Shown in pieces: positions 33,841 to 45,516 of a stretch of DNA of 64,000 nt. Origin of the DNA: Platycnemis pennipes (lineage: Eukaryota; Arthropoda; Insecta; Odonata; Platycnemididae); assembly GCA_933228895.1 (NCBI GenBank), contig OW121854.1:94044609-94108608 (forward strand), written 5' to 3'. A program made the position numbers and the translations under genes. The notes under the pieces are model-generated. The model was not told the origin of the DNA. It saw only the letters and a list, made by a program, of their open reading frames with translations, and ran no database searches. The stretch's first letter is position 1. The number at the start of each line of letters is the position of its first letter.

Positions 33841-34376
33841 CATGGACAAGAAATTATACAATAGAGGCAATTGCCCCATTCTTAAAGTTAAATTAGAAAG
33901 TCTTTTGATAAAGTCAACCTGCCTAAAGTCATTGTTTATAGCAGTTTTTATTTCACAGAAGAAACATCTTAAAAGTAAGAGTATAATCTACGTATTTGCA
34001 CAAAAACATCAACGAAGTCTGGTGATGGCCAATAGTAAGAAAAGCAGTAATGGATACCACGGAGCATTACTTAGGATTAGACAATACTGTAAGAAAACAG
34101 CCAGAGGAGAGCTCTAATGTACCCAAGAATATTTGAAAACAATAACCAATCAATGACAGGGTACTATATTTAATCAATTTTTCATCATATGAAAGAAACA
34201 GAGAATAAGTCCTTTGCCATTCCTACAGAGAGAGTACCTTTGTAGTACTATAAGAGTACCATGACTGGAACGTGCTGGTTTAAATGTTTGCGAGAATTTT
34301 TCAGCAATGAAAGCATTTTCCCATATGGTGACGCAGAGATATTACGAATTTAGATTCCGGTGCTCCCGGACTAATC

Positions 34377-34888
34377 CTCCAAACGGCATACAAAGAGTGG
34401 ACGTTCACCTACGCCATAGTCGGCTGGATATCGATTCGACAAATAAGCGTAAAAAGGTGAACTCTACCAGCCCATAAGTAGCGGTTTGAAATAATCCCGT
34501 TTTATGGTGCTACTAAAATCGTAATTGGATGCTATCAAGCTGCTTCATAATGACCACATAGTGCCCAGTTTAATCTCATAACCTTAGGTCTTTAGAAAGT
34601 AAAAGAACATTCATTCTGAAGCTTTTGCGACGCGAAAAAACCAATGAATCACATTTACCTGCTCAAAAGATGTGAGTGCTGCTATTAATTTGTCTGCGGC
34701 TCATTTTATGTAATGGAGGACGGAGCAGGTGTTGTTGCCATGAGACCTTGCGAGATTCATCCTCATTCCCTGACGCATGACGGAGTCAAATTCGGCATCT
34801 ATAGAGTGAACGGTAACCTAAGCCATAGTCAGCTGGATATAGAGTTGATAAATGAACGTAAAAAGGCCAACTTTATCAGCACATTTCC
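34377..34888. repeat. Two diverged direct repeats of about 110 bp
   Basis: 34377-34485 and 34777-34888 share, in the same order, GTGGACGTTCACCTACGCCA / GTGAACGGTAACCTAAGCCA, then ATAGTC(G/A)GCTGGATAT and ACGTAAAAAGG-type words with CAGC(C/A)CAT. Identity is moderate. The 290 bp between are unassigned. Possibly an old tandem duplication or two fragments of one repeat. Confidence 0.55.
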
Positions 34889-34944
34889 TTAGATAAAAGC
34901 ATATCGATGAAATAGAAAATACGTGATTAAACCTACGCCCGGCT

Positions 34945-35060
34945 TGGTGATCAGGGCAAACTCCACCGCCTTCTCATTCAGGAACCCAGAGATCGAATGT
35001 TGGCAGATTTTTCATTGCTATACCGGTCCCTGCTAGAGTGCTGAGTTGCGTAATGTTGGA
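34945..35060 (+). mobile_element. Degraded SINE head and first body segment
   Basis: CGGCTTGGTGATCAGGGCAA, a corrupted B box (GAGATCGAATG) and then AGATTTTTCATTGCTATACC and GGTCCCTGCTAGAGTGCTGA follow the SINE order. The 3' half is not recognisable. Confidence 0.55.
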
Positions 35061-37189
35061 CCACTTTCGGTCGATTCCGCAATCCGCGGGAACAAACAAA
35101 AATAGCTGAATCCTCTTCGTTTACTTAGGTTTTGGAATATTCAAACGACTCTTTGGTCATTATTAGCGGATATGTGGGAAAAGTACTCTCTGGCTCAAAA
35201 ACTTTAACGCTAACGCTAGAAATTTTCCTCAAACTATACTGATGCACAGTAAAGATGGAATTATTAATTTTCCGGGCTAAATTTAAAGAGTTTATGACAA
35301 ATATTTTTGTGGCGAAACAGCTGCACGTGTTGATACTTTGCCGCGGACTCCAGCTTTTGGAGGGTATTAAATTGGTTTAGAGGATCATGCTTTCCTCTGC
35401 TCAATTTTTAGGAACGGATGTGGTATCCCGCAGGGTAAATTTGCATAAATGATAAGTATTGTTTTCGCTTTCATTTTTCCTAAAACAGCACCTTTTATAC
35501 TCGGCATTCATTCACATGCGCGGGAAAATCTCCGCCGCATACGATGTATATATGACATGGCGACAATGGACTGGTTATAAGTCATAATGAATACGCAAAA
35601 CAAGCTCATTAAAAAATAAAATATCAGAGCAAGAGCTAAGCTTTCCCACAACATTGTTAGCAAAAACAGAGCGAAACATTGGTACTTACTAAAGAAATTG
35701 ATTGGATGGGAAGTATGATAAACTAGGAAGCACTAAAATAAGTCCATATATTTAATGCTAATTTTAATGATGGGGATCACTTTTTCTATACTCACTCAAT
35801 ATTAATGTCCTTCCCAAGTCAGTAATCGTAATATTAATTCATTTTCATGAATGCGTTATGAAAATCAAGGTAAATCAATATCCACATTATTAATAAAAAT
35901 ATTAAAACGATAAATTAAAAGAAATTTTAGGGAAACCAATTTTACATCCATTACAATTTTACTCAAAGTCTTAAGTAAAGAGACGAAATATTCAAAATAT
36001 ATCCAAGCACAGAAATAGCTGAATTTGCGATATAGCTGCGTGGAAATAATGTCTATTCGAAGTGAACTAATTTTAATTTTATATACCCTTCAAAGAAAAC
36101 ACTCATGTTCCTCCAAACAGCCCCGTGGAATACGTTTTCCACGTTTCATCAAAATACAGCGAGTAATAGGTTTCGCAAAGGAGGGCAAGGAGTTTATGAG
36201 GGCAGGAGGTACGAACAAGCTGTCAGTTTTAGTGCGCAAATCACTCGCAGTGAGAAGTAAATTAATCACGGCCTGGGAAGGAAACAAACAGGACAGGTGC
36301 CCGGATATCGTGTTTTTTTTACCACTCCGAAGCGTAGTCTAGGTGACGTGATGACTCCCATTCACGGCCTTCACTATGTGAACCAAATTGTAGCGAAGAC
36401 AAATGTGAAGCAGTAAATAGAGTTGTACGAGATGCTTTTGATGAAGAGAAATGTTCAATTCGCGTGTGCCACCGCGCGAAGAACAGAGCAGCTGAAGTAC
36501 ACGGTTTTCTGTTTTATTTACACACTTGGAACTATGAACTCTTCGAGTATGCTATCACAAGGCAACTAAGGTGTCACCAAAATTTGCTCACAGTACATTT
36601 CCTGCTTTTCAGCTAGTCATTCATGCATAACCTTAGGTTGTTGAGGGGGTAAATACGCGGTAAGATTGAGGTTGAGCGAGCGTTATTAAACCAGACAGCC
36701 AAAGGATTGCAAGCACTCTAACTTAGATAATTTGCAAATGCAGTATGATAAATTTGGAATGACAATCAAAAACAAGTTGTCAAGAAAATGAGTTCACAAA
36801 AACGTCTCTAATGTTTTGTTTTGTTTATTTATGAAAAGTTTGACTCGTTTTGTTTGTATTACCCGTATCTATTGGTAATAATAGGTAAAATGAAGGACGG
36901 TAGAATGTGAATTCATGCCGAATTTATCTGATCCATCCATCTGCACTAGTTGACTGAAGAAAACTAAAATTTGGAGGCTGTCGAGGAAAAAGAACTCAAA
37001 ACATATTATATGAGTCGGAAGACACCAGCTAGAAATGGTAGAACAGTTTTCCTACTTTTTGAAATGTCGCTGCGGAAGAGAATAGATCAAATGCGTTGTA
37101 TGGAAAGGAAAACAGATAAGGAAGTGTTAAATATTGAGAAGGAGAGGAAGTAGCTAACAGGAATTAAAAGGCAGGGTAGTTTTTTGGAA
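35061..37189. other. Unassigned, mostly AT-rich
   Basis: Nothing recognisable. A plus-strand frame of 105 codons at 36025-36342 overlaps a minus frame at 36090-36287; neither has a domain. A 60-codon plus frame at 36971-37153 is charged and could be an eroded LINE-A piece preceding the remnant at 37190. Confidence 0.4.
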
Positions 37190-37340
37190 TAGATACTTAG
37201 GGAATTCTATAGATTGTTATTGAGGGCAGTATGCTGGGAAAACGAGGAAGGAAAGGATTTTAGTTAGGTGTTTTATGGGGAATGGGAAATATGCCAAGTT
37301 AGAGAGAGAAATAGCGCAGGGAAGAGGCGGGTGAATGAAT
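37190..37340 (+). mobile_element. LINE-A 3' remnant
   Basis: The reading LLLRAVCWENEEGKDFS or, in another frame, VIEGSMLGKRGRKGF matches the VIEGKVxGKRGRGR pattern of the family. Short and heavily decayed. Confidence 0.45.
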
Positions 37341-37984
37341 AAGATGCCAGAAAAAAATGTTCATCCCAAAATGTGCCAAAAATAACTACATATTTTGAAT
37401 GCCATTTTGGAATGAATGTATGGATGACCCCGATGATTATTTAATCCCCCTTAGGCTGAAAATTTAGCCACGCACCTGAGAGAAAACAGATACGAATACA
37501 GTTGCTAACCACATTGCATCTTTCTACCAAGTTTTATTGAGCTAATTTTTATTAGGTTAACTTAACCGTGCCTCAAAAAATTACCCATAAGTTGGTGAGG
37601 AAGTTCGTCGGAATGTTTCGGAATCATGAGGTATCAGATAGAGAAAAGGATTCCATAAAAAAAAGGTGCCCTTCGTCTTGATGACGACGATATAAAGGGA
37701 GCATTTCACCGTGTCTGGTGGGTTGTTAATTTGATCCGCGGTAGGATCTTAGGCGAGGGTTAATCGCTTTACGGCCACACCGCTTCATTAAGAAACCTTA
37801 ATTGACTGCGCCTTGAAGAGAGGAAGCCATACACCTCCCCTCGTTTAGGGAAGGACGAAATGAATCATACGTACGTGCTTATGTGTGAATTTATATATTT
37901 ATATATAATGATATAATGTGCAACAGATTAATGGTAGTTGATTTATTTTGCCAACCTATCTTCCACTTTCGTACGAAGCTGAGA
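37341..37984. other. Unassigned
   Basis: No supported feature. An AT microsatellite-like stretch (TATATTTATATATAATGATA) lies at about 37892-37916. Confidence 0.4.
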
Positions 37985-38345
37985 GACAGAGGAATGGGGA
38001 TCGGGTTGGCACGGTGGCTAGAGTACTGCCCCCCCCCCCCCAACCTAGGGCCCGGGTTCACATCCCAGAGATTTTTCATTGGTATACCAGTCCCTACTTG
38101 AGTACCTTGTGGGGGCATCATCGAGTCCAGAACTCCGTGCGCCGAATGGGACGTTAAGCCGTGGCCCCCTTGGCAAATTCCGGACGAACCGGCTAATGCC
38201 GACGCCGGATTTCTCTCAACCCTTCCTCCGTTCCCTGAAAACTCCTACCTTTACCCAGTGATTCACCCACCCAGTGATCACTGGCGCACATTATCTTAGT
38301 TATCGGCCGCCTTCCCCAAATAACAACACAAACGACAGAGCGATG
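37985..38345 (+). mobile_element. SINE, full length, with a 13-C run in the head
   Basis: The element is about 37997-38333, with head GGGATCGGGTTGGCACGGTG, B-box-like GGTTCACATCC, body GAATGGGACGTTAAGCCGTG and tail CTTAGTTATCGGCCGCCTTC. The flanks GACAGAGGAATG (37985-37996) and GACAGAGCGATG (38334-38345) match at 10 of 12 positions, a decayed target duplication. The segment corresponding to the anticodon arm contains 13 consecutive C (38029-38041). Confidence 0.85.
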
Positions 38346-39039
38346 CTCGTCATTATAGTGAAGTTTCATTGCACGAAAAATAAAGCCCAGTAAATAAAGT
38401 AAATACAGACTCATTTAGATTATACCGTCATGGAAAGAGAGCTTCGTAAAATAGTTTTAATATCCATAAAAAAAGATACACTTTCCTTCCCGCTTTGGCG
38501 ATAAAAACAGTTTAGTAGCCCGGCGGATTGTACGATAACCTGGCAATTAGGGTTTAAATTTGGAGGAGCGATATTTGTGAGCTCCAAAGTTATTACGAAC
38601 TTTATGGCAAGAGTTCTGCTGACTTCAAACCTTCTTGGGAGTCAGTACCTTGAAGTACTGACTCCATGCACCGTATAGCCTGTTACCAAATGAGATAAAC
38701 CGACCGCTAAAGTATGCCAATAATGCAATTGAATTAACTCGATAGAGGTTTCATGCAAACTATCTCCAAAAGCAGTAAACTGTAATACCTTTCAAATGAT
38801 ATTGGGGGATTAAAATTGGAAGGGATCAAAATACAGAACCCACACGGCCCGATAAGAGAGTATCTATACAGGAATAATAGAAAAAAAAGCAATACTAACG
38901 GCTCAAATTGAAATAAGTGGTTTAAGGAGAAATTAATCCCGCGCCATTGACCAACTTACAACATCCACGCAAGCCCTCACAATCACAATAATACAAGCAC
39001 ACTACACTTTAGAGGCACTGTATCCAGGAGAGCTTATTA
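38346..39039. other. Unassigned, with one short hairpin
   Basis: AT-rich DNA with no gene. A perfect 11-bp hairpin lies at 38638-38665. Confidence 0.4.
38638..38665. repeat. Perfect 11-bp hairpin
   Basis: GGAGTCAGTAC (38638-38648) pairs with GTACTGACTCC (38655-38665) around a CTTGAA loop. No nearby gene explains it. Confidence 0.6.
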
Positions 39040-39075
39040 TTATTTGGGGGAGGCTACCGATAACTGTGGTTCCCC
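39040..39075 (-). mobile_element. SINE tail scrap
   Basis: ATTTGGGGGAGGCTACCGAT and AACTGTGGTT reproduce the reverse complement of the SINE tail (CAGCTGTCGGTCGCCTCCCC) in diverged form. Only the tail is visible. Confidence 0.5.
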
Positions 39076-39084
39076 GCGCCGGAG

Positions 39085-39360
39085 ATGATAGGGGGATAAT
39101 AAGTATAACAACTACCTCAGGTCTTCATTGATCCGTCAGTTCCTTCTCTTCCGTGATCGTAACACACGAAACCAAATAGCTCCGACAAATCACTCCAAAA
39201 AAAGCTGTTTGCCATGCTCACTATTTTGAAATTCTGTGATTTGTTGGTTTCATGCTTTTGATTGTAAATTTAGAACAGGTTCTATCTGTTTGGTCCAAAA
39301 TCCGTTTTGATTCAATTCCACCCTGCCACACGGTCAAACTCAGGTTGGGTTTGTTGGTTA
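39085..39360 (-). repeat. Repeat shared in inverse orientation with 15108-15360
   Basis: Reverse complement of the 15-kb copy, with the same joint to a SINE tail (CAGGTTGGGTTTGTTGGTTA). It contains AGAACAGGTTCT, a 12-bp palindrome. See the partner entry. Confidence 0.75.
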
Positions 39361-39419
39361 TTCAGGGGAGGCGACCGATAGCTGAGGTTAGGGCTGGGCG
39401 GTTCTCCGGTGCACCGGTT

Positions 39420-39608
39420 CAGCGGTTCGATTTTTTGCAGAACCGGCAGGCCGGTTCAGATTTAGTACAAAAACCGGTGCACCGGAGAATCGGTTCTGAA
39501 CCGGTGCACCGGGGAAGCGGTTCTGAACCGTCGCACCGGGGAGGCGGTTCTGAACCGTCGCACCGGGGAAGCGGTTCTAAACCGGTGCACTGGGAAGCGG
39601 TTGTGAAA
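39420..39608. repeat. Subterminal tandem array, left end of the hAT element
   Basis: About five imperfect units of roughly 27 bp, of the form GCACCGGGGAAGCGGTTCTG followed by AACCGTC. They include the palindromic CCGGTGCACCGG near the terminus. Subterminal repeats of this kind are transposase-binding sites in hAT elements generally; that role is inferred here. Confidence 0.8.
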
Positions 39609-40559
39609 CACCGATGATCGTTCGCTGCTCGGCTTTCACGCCACTGCCTCCCTCCCCGTCTCTGCTCGTAGCCGGGTTGGCTTGCGTCCACGCCTGTGAA
39701 ATTTCCTATCCTCTCTTTGTTAATTTGTCTGCCTATGGTCTCACAAATAATTATCGGCCACTAGAGTGCAGAGCGAACTCTCGCACATCTAAAGCAATGT
39801 CACATAAGTAACTAAACGGGATTTTCCGTATTTTTATGTTATTTTGTTTTGTCGACGATTACAACGAATAAGTTCGCTCAGGTGAACAACCAAACAGTTC
39901 ATAATCATTCAAGTTAGTGCAGTAGCATTTTTTATTAAACCAATGCTGTTGATTTGGGGAGGCTTTGTGGAGGAAGGATCATTGTTTCAAGTTCCTATCT
40001 ACCCCTGCCACAATTACATAAGAAGCACCAAAGTCAAACAAAATTTGAACATATTGACGTTGATTATTAATGTACAATAACGTACAATTGAAGGCATTCT
40101 CAGTTGGTGGAGGCTTCATGAGGCAACCTTCTCCTTGCTTGCAGGGCTGGCCAGGAAATATTTTGCAATACCAGCAACATCAGCAGAATCCGTAAGAATT
40201 TTCAGTTTGAGAGAACTTGTTATAAATAAATTGCGAACGTGTTTACTTGGCGAACACGCCGAAGAACTAATTTCCATTTCCATGAACCAGCGCCATGTGC
40301 CAGCGGATTTCTAGATTTAAGTTAGTAGTAATTGAAAATTGTAATTTAGAGTCTGCACTTATGTTAAAATGTAAATTTTGACAATCAATTTGTTCTCAAC
40401 CTTCGACACACCCTTACTGCAATTGATAAAATACAGCTCCATGTGGCATTAATAGAACAGCATTTTATTTCTTTGAAGAAGTCACTGGGATGTTTACCGA
40501 AGCAAAAACCAGACATCTAGGAGCATCGTTTGGAACCTTAAAAATGTGAAGATAAATAT

Positions 40560-41872
40560 AAGCCCAGGCCTCACCTAAAAACCATTGGCTCCCCAAACAT
40601 GCTCTACTACTGTTCAGTTTAGAAAAGAATGCCTGCGTGTTAACTCCTCAAGAGTAGCGACGCAGTATATGCGTCCACTCAATTCCATGCCTTCGGGGTA
40701 ACTTTAATTGAAGGTATTTTAATTGCTCAGGGTGCTTTAATGGGAGACTCATTGAAGACTTAGTGCAGACTTTGACGCAAACGTCTTAGCGGATCGATGG
40801 CTCTTACGACTTCCAGTTTTGGGTTTTCTTGTTGGCTTGTCAATCTCTTGCATTCAATTTCGGTAATCGAGGATTGTCCTTTGAGCTTTTCCAATACCCA
40901 CCTTTCCGATCACTTTGTTTCAGCAACATCAATTTTATTAAAACAGTCACGGAAAATTAACTCGAAATATTTCAGAACAATGAACTGGCACTATTTATTT
41001 ACCAACTAAATCACACGTGAAAGGCAAAGGATGATAAGCATTTACGACATCTTCCCAATTATTTTCTTGCATTAAAAATTAACTCAGAATTTTTTCCTCT
41101 TCCTGCTAGGAGCAGGAAACCAGAGGGTTCCCAATTGAATCCGTGGAGATTGTATCTGAACTGACTTCACTCCTCTCTACCAGAGCGCCTTGCATTTGCT
41201 TGTCGGACAACTCACGTGAGCTAGAAGTCATGGCCAATTTAAGAGGAAATCAGCGAAGAGACGATCCCGATGCAGAAAAGAATAAAGCCACCAAAGAAAA
41301 CACAAGGCGTCAGAGTAAGACCCTCGACTCGTAATCGTGGCCATGATGAAAGAGAAAGGAAATGTCGACTAAGAAAGGCAGATAACTATGAATCACAGAC
41401 GAAAGGAATCAGCCTCTCCACACATCTCAGCTCTCTGGAAGCACCTAAATCAGATCAGATTAAGTGGAAAGATTTCGTCCGTACGTAGACACCAGTCGCT
41501 CTGCCTCTAGGGAGCTTTTCATTCACCAAGGATAAGTTATTAATTTAGCACGACGCGTTTTGTTGCTACAATAGCAATACCATCGAGGGTGATCAAGCCA
41601 ATTGCTAATGCTGTTTTACCAACAAAGCGCGTCGTGATAAATAAATGATTATCCGAGGAAATTTTGCAATGTCTTCATTAAAAAAATAATGTGAATTTCA
41701 TCGCCGTTCACGCGGCAGGTTCGAATTCGGTAGATCAACCAATATAGGTGCATTTTTTAACACTTCAGAAAACCATTTATGTGTATGCCCAGGCCTTGTA
41801 CAAAAGTCATTGGCTCTCGCAAACATTCCCACATTTTACTGTTCAGTTTAGGAAAGCATACCCGCGTTATTA
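40560..41872. repeat. Internal duplication in the hAT element
   Basis: About 90 bp at 40562-40650 (GCCCAGGCCTCACCTAAAAA, CATTGGCTCCCCAAACATGC, TGTTCAGTTTAGAAAAG) recur at 41787-41872 in the same orientation (GCCCAGGCCTTGTACAAAAG, CATTGGCTCTCGCAAACATT, TGTTCAGTTTAGGAAAG). The copies are diverged, so the duplication is older than this insertion. Confidence 0.7.
41549..41636. repeat. 88-bp imperfect palindrome inside the hAT element
   Basis: CACGACGCGTTTTGTTG (41549-41565) and CAACAAAGCGCGTCGTG (41620-41636) are inverted with one mismatch, and weaker pairing continues inward. It looks like a small nested foldback insertion or a structured relic. Confidence 0.6.
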
Positions 41873-41983
41873 AGAAGTATCATCTTTAAGAAAAAAAACA
41901 AATCTTCAAAAAACTGTATAATACATAAAAAATGGACCAAAAAATATTTTGGATGAGAAAAAACTTGGCTCACTAGAAAAACT

Positions 41984-42112
41984 ACAGTTCAGTAGAAAAC
42001 ACCGGTTCAGTAGAAAACACCGGTTCAGTAGAAAACACCGGTTCAGAAGAAAAAACCGGTTCAGTAGAAAGCACCAGTTCAGTAGAAAACACCGGTTCGA
42101 TCTATTGAACCG
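41984..42112. repeat. Subterminal tandem array, right end of the hAT element
   Basis: Six to seven copies of the 18-bp unit CACCGGTTCAGTAGAAAA with few changes. The plus-strand frame through it encodes a repeated FSRKHR peptide, a by-product of the 18-bp period, not a gene. Confidence 0.85.
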
Positions 42113-42484
42113 GTGCACCGCCGTCGCAAATGGTTTTTTTCAGAACCGAGAACCGGTTCAGCATTTCCTGCACCGCCCAGCCCTAGCTGAGGTCATTTGC
42201 GCCATTTAGGATAGGTGGGTAATTGGGTAATGGTAGGAGTTTTCAGGGAACGGAGGAGGGGTGGAGAGAAACCCGTTGTCGGCATTAGTCTGCTCTTAAC
42301 GAAAGGCACCAAGGGGACCACGGATTAACGTCCTACCTGACAGACGGGGTACTGGATTTGGAGTGCTCTCCACCCTAGGTGTAGGGACCGGTATGTCAAT
42401 GGAAAATCAGCCAGTGCCGGAATTCGAACACAGGCCCTCGGAACGGGAGGCCAGTACTCTAGCCACCACACCAACTCGATCCCT

Positions 42485-45400
42485 TCCAGGAGAGGTTTCA
42501 TGTTAATTTATTCAAATTACTCTTGAATTTTACTTTTCCAAAAACGTTTTCATGAAAAACTGTTTTTAACTCACATGTACCTTCAGGTGTAAGATTAAAT
42601 TTGACAATATTTGTATAAAAAATGAAGGCATCTAAGGGAGAGATATGTTAAAAAAATGATAGCAGTTGGAGTTGAGCGGTGACATCCTGAAACGAAAGGG
42701 CTAAGGCAATTGACGAGGAAAATCTATAATTGTTTGATTGAATAAGTACTCTTCCACTGAACCAAGTCTGAATGTGTTCAAGAAGTTGCAGGCTAATATT
42801 GAACATTGAAATATTGAAATTGATTCTAAACACTATTCTGGACCCAAGGAAGGTTATAAAAATCAAGTATACTAATAATACTTTAATTGGATGCACCAAA
42901 GTCACTCACAAATATGCTAGATCAATTTTACTCGAAGGGTCTAGTATTCATAATTCAATCAACAGGCCAATTCAGGATAAAAACAGAAAATTAAGAGTAA
43001 AGTGATAAATGATAAATATTATTACGAGGTGATTGTGCTGAATTCAAGCGTGGAGCGAATAGTTGGGAAATTATAAAAAGAGGAATCATTCATTGACGCC
43101 ATAAGCTGCATTGAACTGGACAACTGGACGTTAACACAAAATACCGAGCTTTAGATGGTTCCATGGCTATGGATAGAGTCTCTTCGAAATATACCACGTG
43201 GAAAGTAATGGGAAGATTCAGTTTCGAACAAGAAATCATTATTTGAAACATTTGACGCGGAATATGTTTTCTTTGAATCGGAAATAATTTTATAGTCGAG
43301 GAATAAAAAGTAGAGGAAAAATAGAAGTCACTGAAACTCAAGATTCGGAGTATTTTATGCAATAAAACAGACACACCAAATGAGAAATGAGAAGTTTTAT
43401 CACAATTTCGAAGAGGAAAAGACTCAATGCAGTGCTATAACGAAAAGAAACAGATAGAACACTTCTTGCAAATAGGTGTAGAAAATGGATGGAATACACA
43501 GAGCGTATAAGAAGTTTTCACGAAGATAATCTATGGAAGAATTTCGGAAAATTAGGTGAAAAATGCGAGAGAGGAAATTTTGACCACCAAAAAGTTATCA
43601 CAGGTCAGAGTCGATTTCATGCAAGGTGCTGACTCTTCAGACGCGGCCATGAACGCAATCTTTAATTACGTTCCGAGGAATACAGACTCGTTGAGAGAAT
43701 GGGGGATTGAAACAATAAATAGAATTCAGAAGTAATACCATTCTGTTCAATACTAATAAACTACTCGTCCCTGCAGACAATACAGTTCCGTTTTCATAAA
43801 ATGTTTCTACGAGAAATATGCGGGAACAAGGAAATAATTGCAGCGATAGGCATTTTCCACAATAGTAGCCTATGATACTATTGGCACAATCTCAAAAAAA
43901 TAGATAGAGAATTTAGCAAAATGACAATGCCAACTTTAAATGTCATTCCCTTCAGAATTTTGAAGTTAAGAATTAAAGGGGAAAATCAGAGAAAAATTGG
44001 ATGTTTTGTTAAGTTATTTGATGATTCCTATTTCAAGAAAACTGTCTTTTTTGAACATGATACCAACATAATTCCTAAAGGGTGTAACATAACAATTGAG
44101 CCGCCGAGATAAACAATGCCAGGTGTAATGATGGAAGTAAACAATCGTTGGTAATTAAGGAACAATAACAGAGAACGAGAATCGGGGAGTTGTGTGTTAG
44201 ACAATTTATTGTCTGTGCATGTTTTATGTAATAAATGTGTGTGATTTATAATACATAAGGAATATATTACAAGGATTTTTGAAAGATGAACCGAGATATT
44301 AGTTAGGAAAATTATTATTTTTCCCATTACATTTGGCTGCGATACAAAATTCCAGGTAAAATATGGCATTCATCAGCATTTCTCTATTTATTAAACAAAG
44401 TATTCTAGCCTCTGGTGTAGCTATATTTTCTAAAAGAATAAAGCTACAACGCTTGATGGTACAACGATGCAATTCCAATCTAGTACGGAGGCGCTTGATG
44501 CTACAATGCAATGGAGAGCTATAATGAGATAACTCAAGAATACAGGGTGGGAAAGGAGTTCCAAGAACGCAGGGAATTATTCAAGGGATCGATGAAGCTT
44601 GGATGCATAGAAGCATACGTTATTCAACGAGCACTACAGAGAACTTACTACTGAGTCCTTCTGCATGGAGTATGCACCGAATTAATAGCGCAATCAGCAT
44701 TAAGCTCCAGTGTTCGGGTGGCATCTGGCAACGCAAAAAGGGTTCAATTATGACGGACTGATTTCCATACTAGGAGCGCCGAGCAGCGCCAGAACTCCGT
44801 GAGTATCCCAAGGAGAACCGTGATCATGCCACGAACGCATAGTTCGCGGGGAGAGGGTGTCTTTGAATGAAGAGCCGTTTCATAAGGCGATAGACTGCCG
44901 AGCATTCAGGGTGGGTCGATCCACGGATGGAGGCTTAATTGGAGGCGCGGCAGTTGCGTGCAATATCAACGATTCACTTTGATTCCCAGAATGGGATCGC
45001 AGCTTGCCACGGTGGCGGCATAGAGAGAGAGACTACATTAATAATTCTTGCATAGCAAACACCCTACACTAAAAATACTTCGAGGTAAACACACACACAC
45101 TGCACGCATGAAGTTGAGAGGCGTGGAAGCTACCTTTGAGGTTGTTTATGAAACTGGAATATATTTCAAGTGAATAAGCATTTAGAACGGATTGGTGTTT
45201 TGATATAAATACCGCCAACCCACCCGTTACTCTCTGCTTTCCAACCCCGGCATTGGCCGATTTGTTTAGTGGAAACCCGTTCCCTACTAAACTAGCATTT
45301 TCCAAGGACTTGCAGAAGAGAGAAGTGTGGGATAGACCATATATATTTGGTACTTTACGCTAATTTTCCGCTTTTTTCATCCTCTTTCCCCCACGTAACG

Positions 45401-45516
45401 CTTCTTAACGTTCCATAACACTCCCCCCATAAAGTACGTATCACAACGCAAGAACGCTTTCTTATGATTTTTAACACAGAAACTGTGCAAAAACATTATT
45501 TATTTTCATTGTTATT
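42485..45516. other. AT-rich unassigned region
   Basis: About 3 kb without a recognisable gene. Frames such as 43090-43374 (-), 44028-44369 (-) and 43921-44112 (+) overlap or lack signatures. An AC microsatellite (ACACACACACAC) lies near 45091-45102. 44700-45000 is GC-richer. Confidence 0.4.

Larger units (their letters stand above)
39381..42193. mobile_element. Non-autonomous hAT element, 2797 bp
   Basis: The element occupies 39389-42185. Its termini are TAGGGCTGGGCGGT and the exact reverse complement (14 bp), and it is flanked by GCTGAGGT at 39381-39388 and 42186-42193. An 8-bp duplication with TAGGG-type ends is diagnostic of the hAT superfamily. Each end carries its own tandem array rich in CCGGTT words. 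The roughly 2.3-kb interior has no transposase signature; its frames (39614-39811, 40797-41009, 41143-41334 and 41270-41488) are short and unrecognised. Movement would depend on a transposase from elsewhere. The interior may be captured genomic DNA. Confidence 0.9.
39350..42484 (-). mobile_element. Minus-strand SINE interrupted by a 2.8-kb hAT element
   Basis: The SINE tail is at 39350-39388 (TTATTCAGGGGAGGCGACCG, then ATAGCTGAGGT) and the remainder resumes at 42186 with CATTTGCGCCATTTAGGATA, running through the body to the head, which ends near 42484 (CCACCACACCAACTCGATCC on the plus strand). Removal of the hAT insertion and one 8-bp duplication restores a continuous SINE, which dates the hAT insertion as later. 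Confidence 0.9.

Noticed and set aside
41949..42209. Repetitive FSRKHR peptide
   Set aside because: Product of an 18-bp tandem array at the end of the hAT element.
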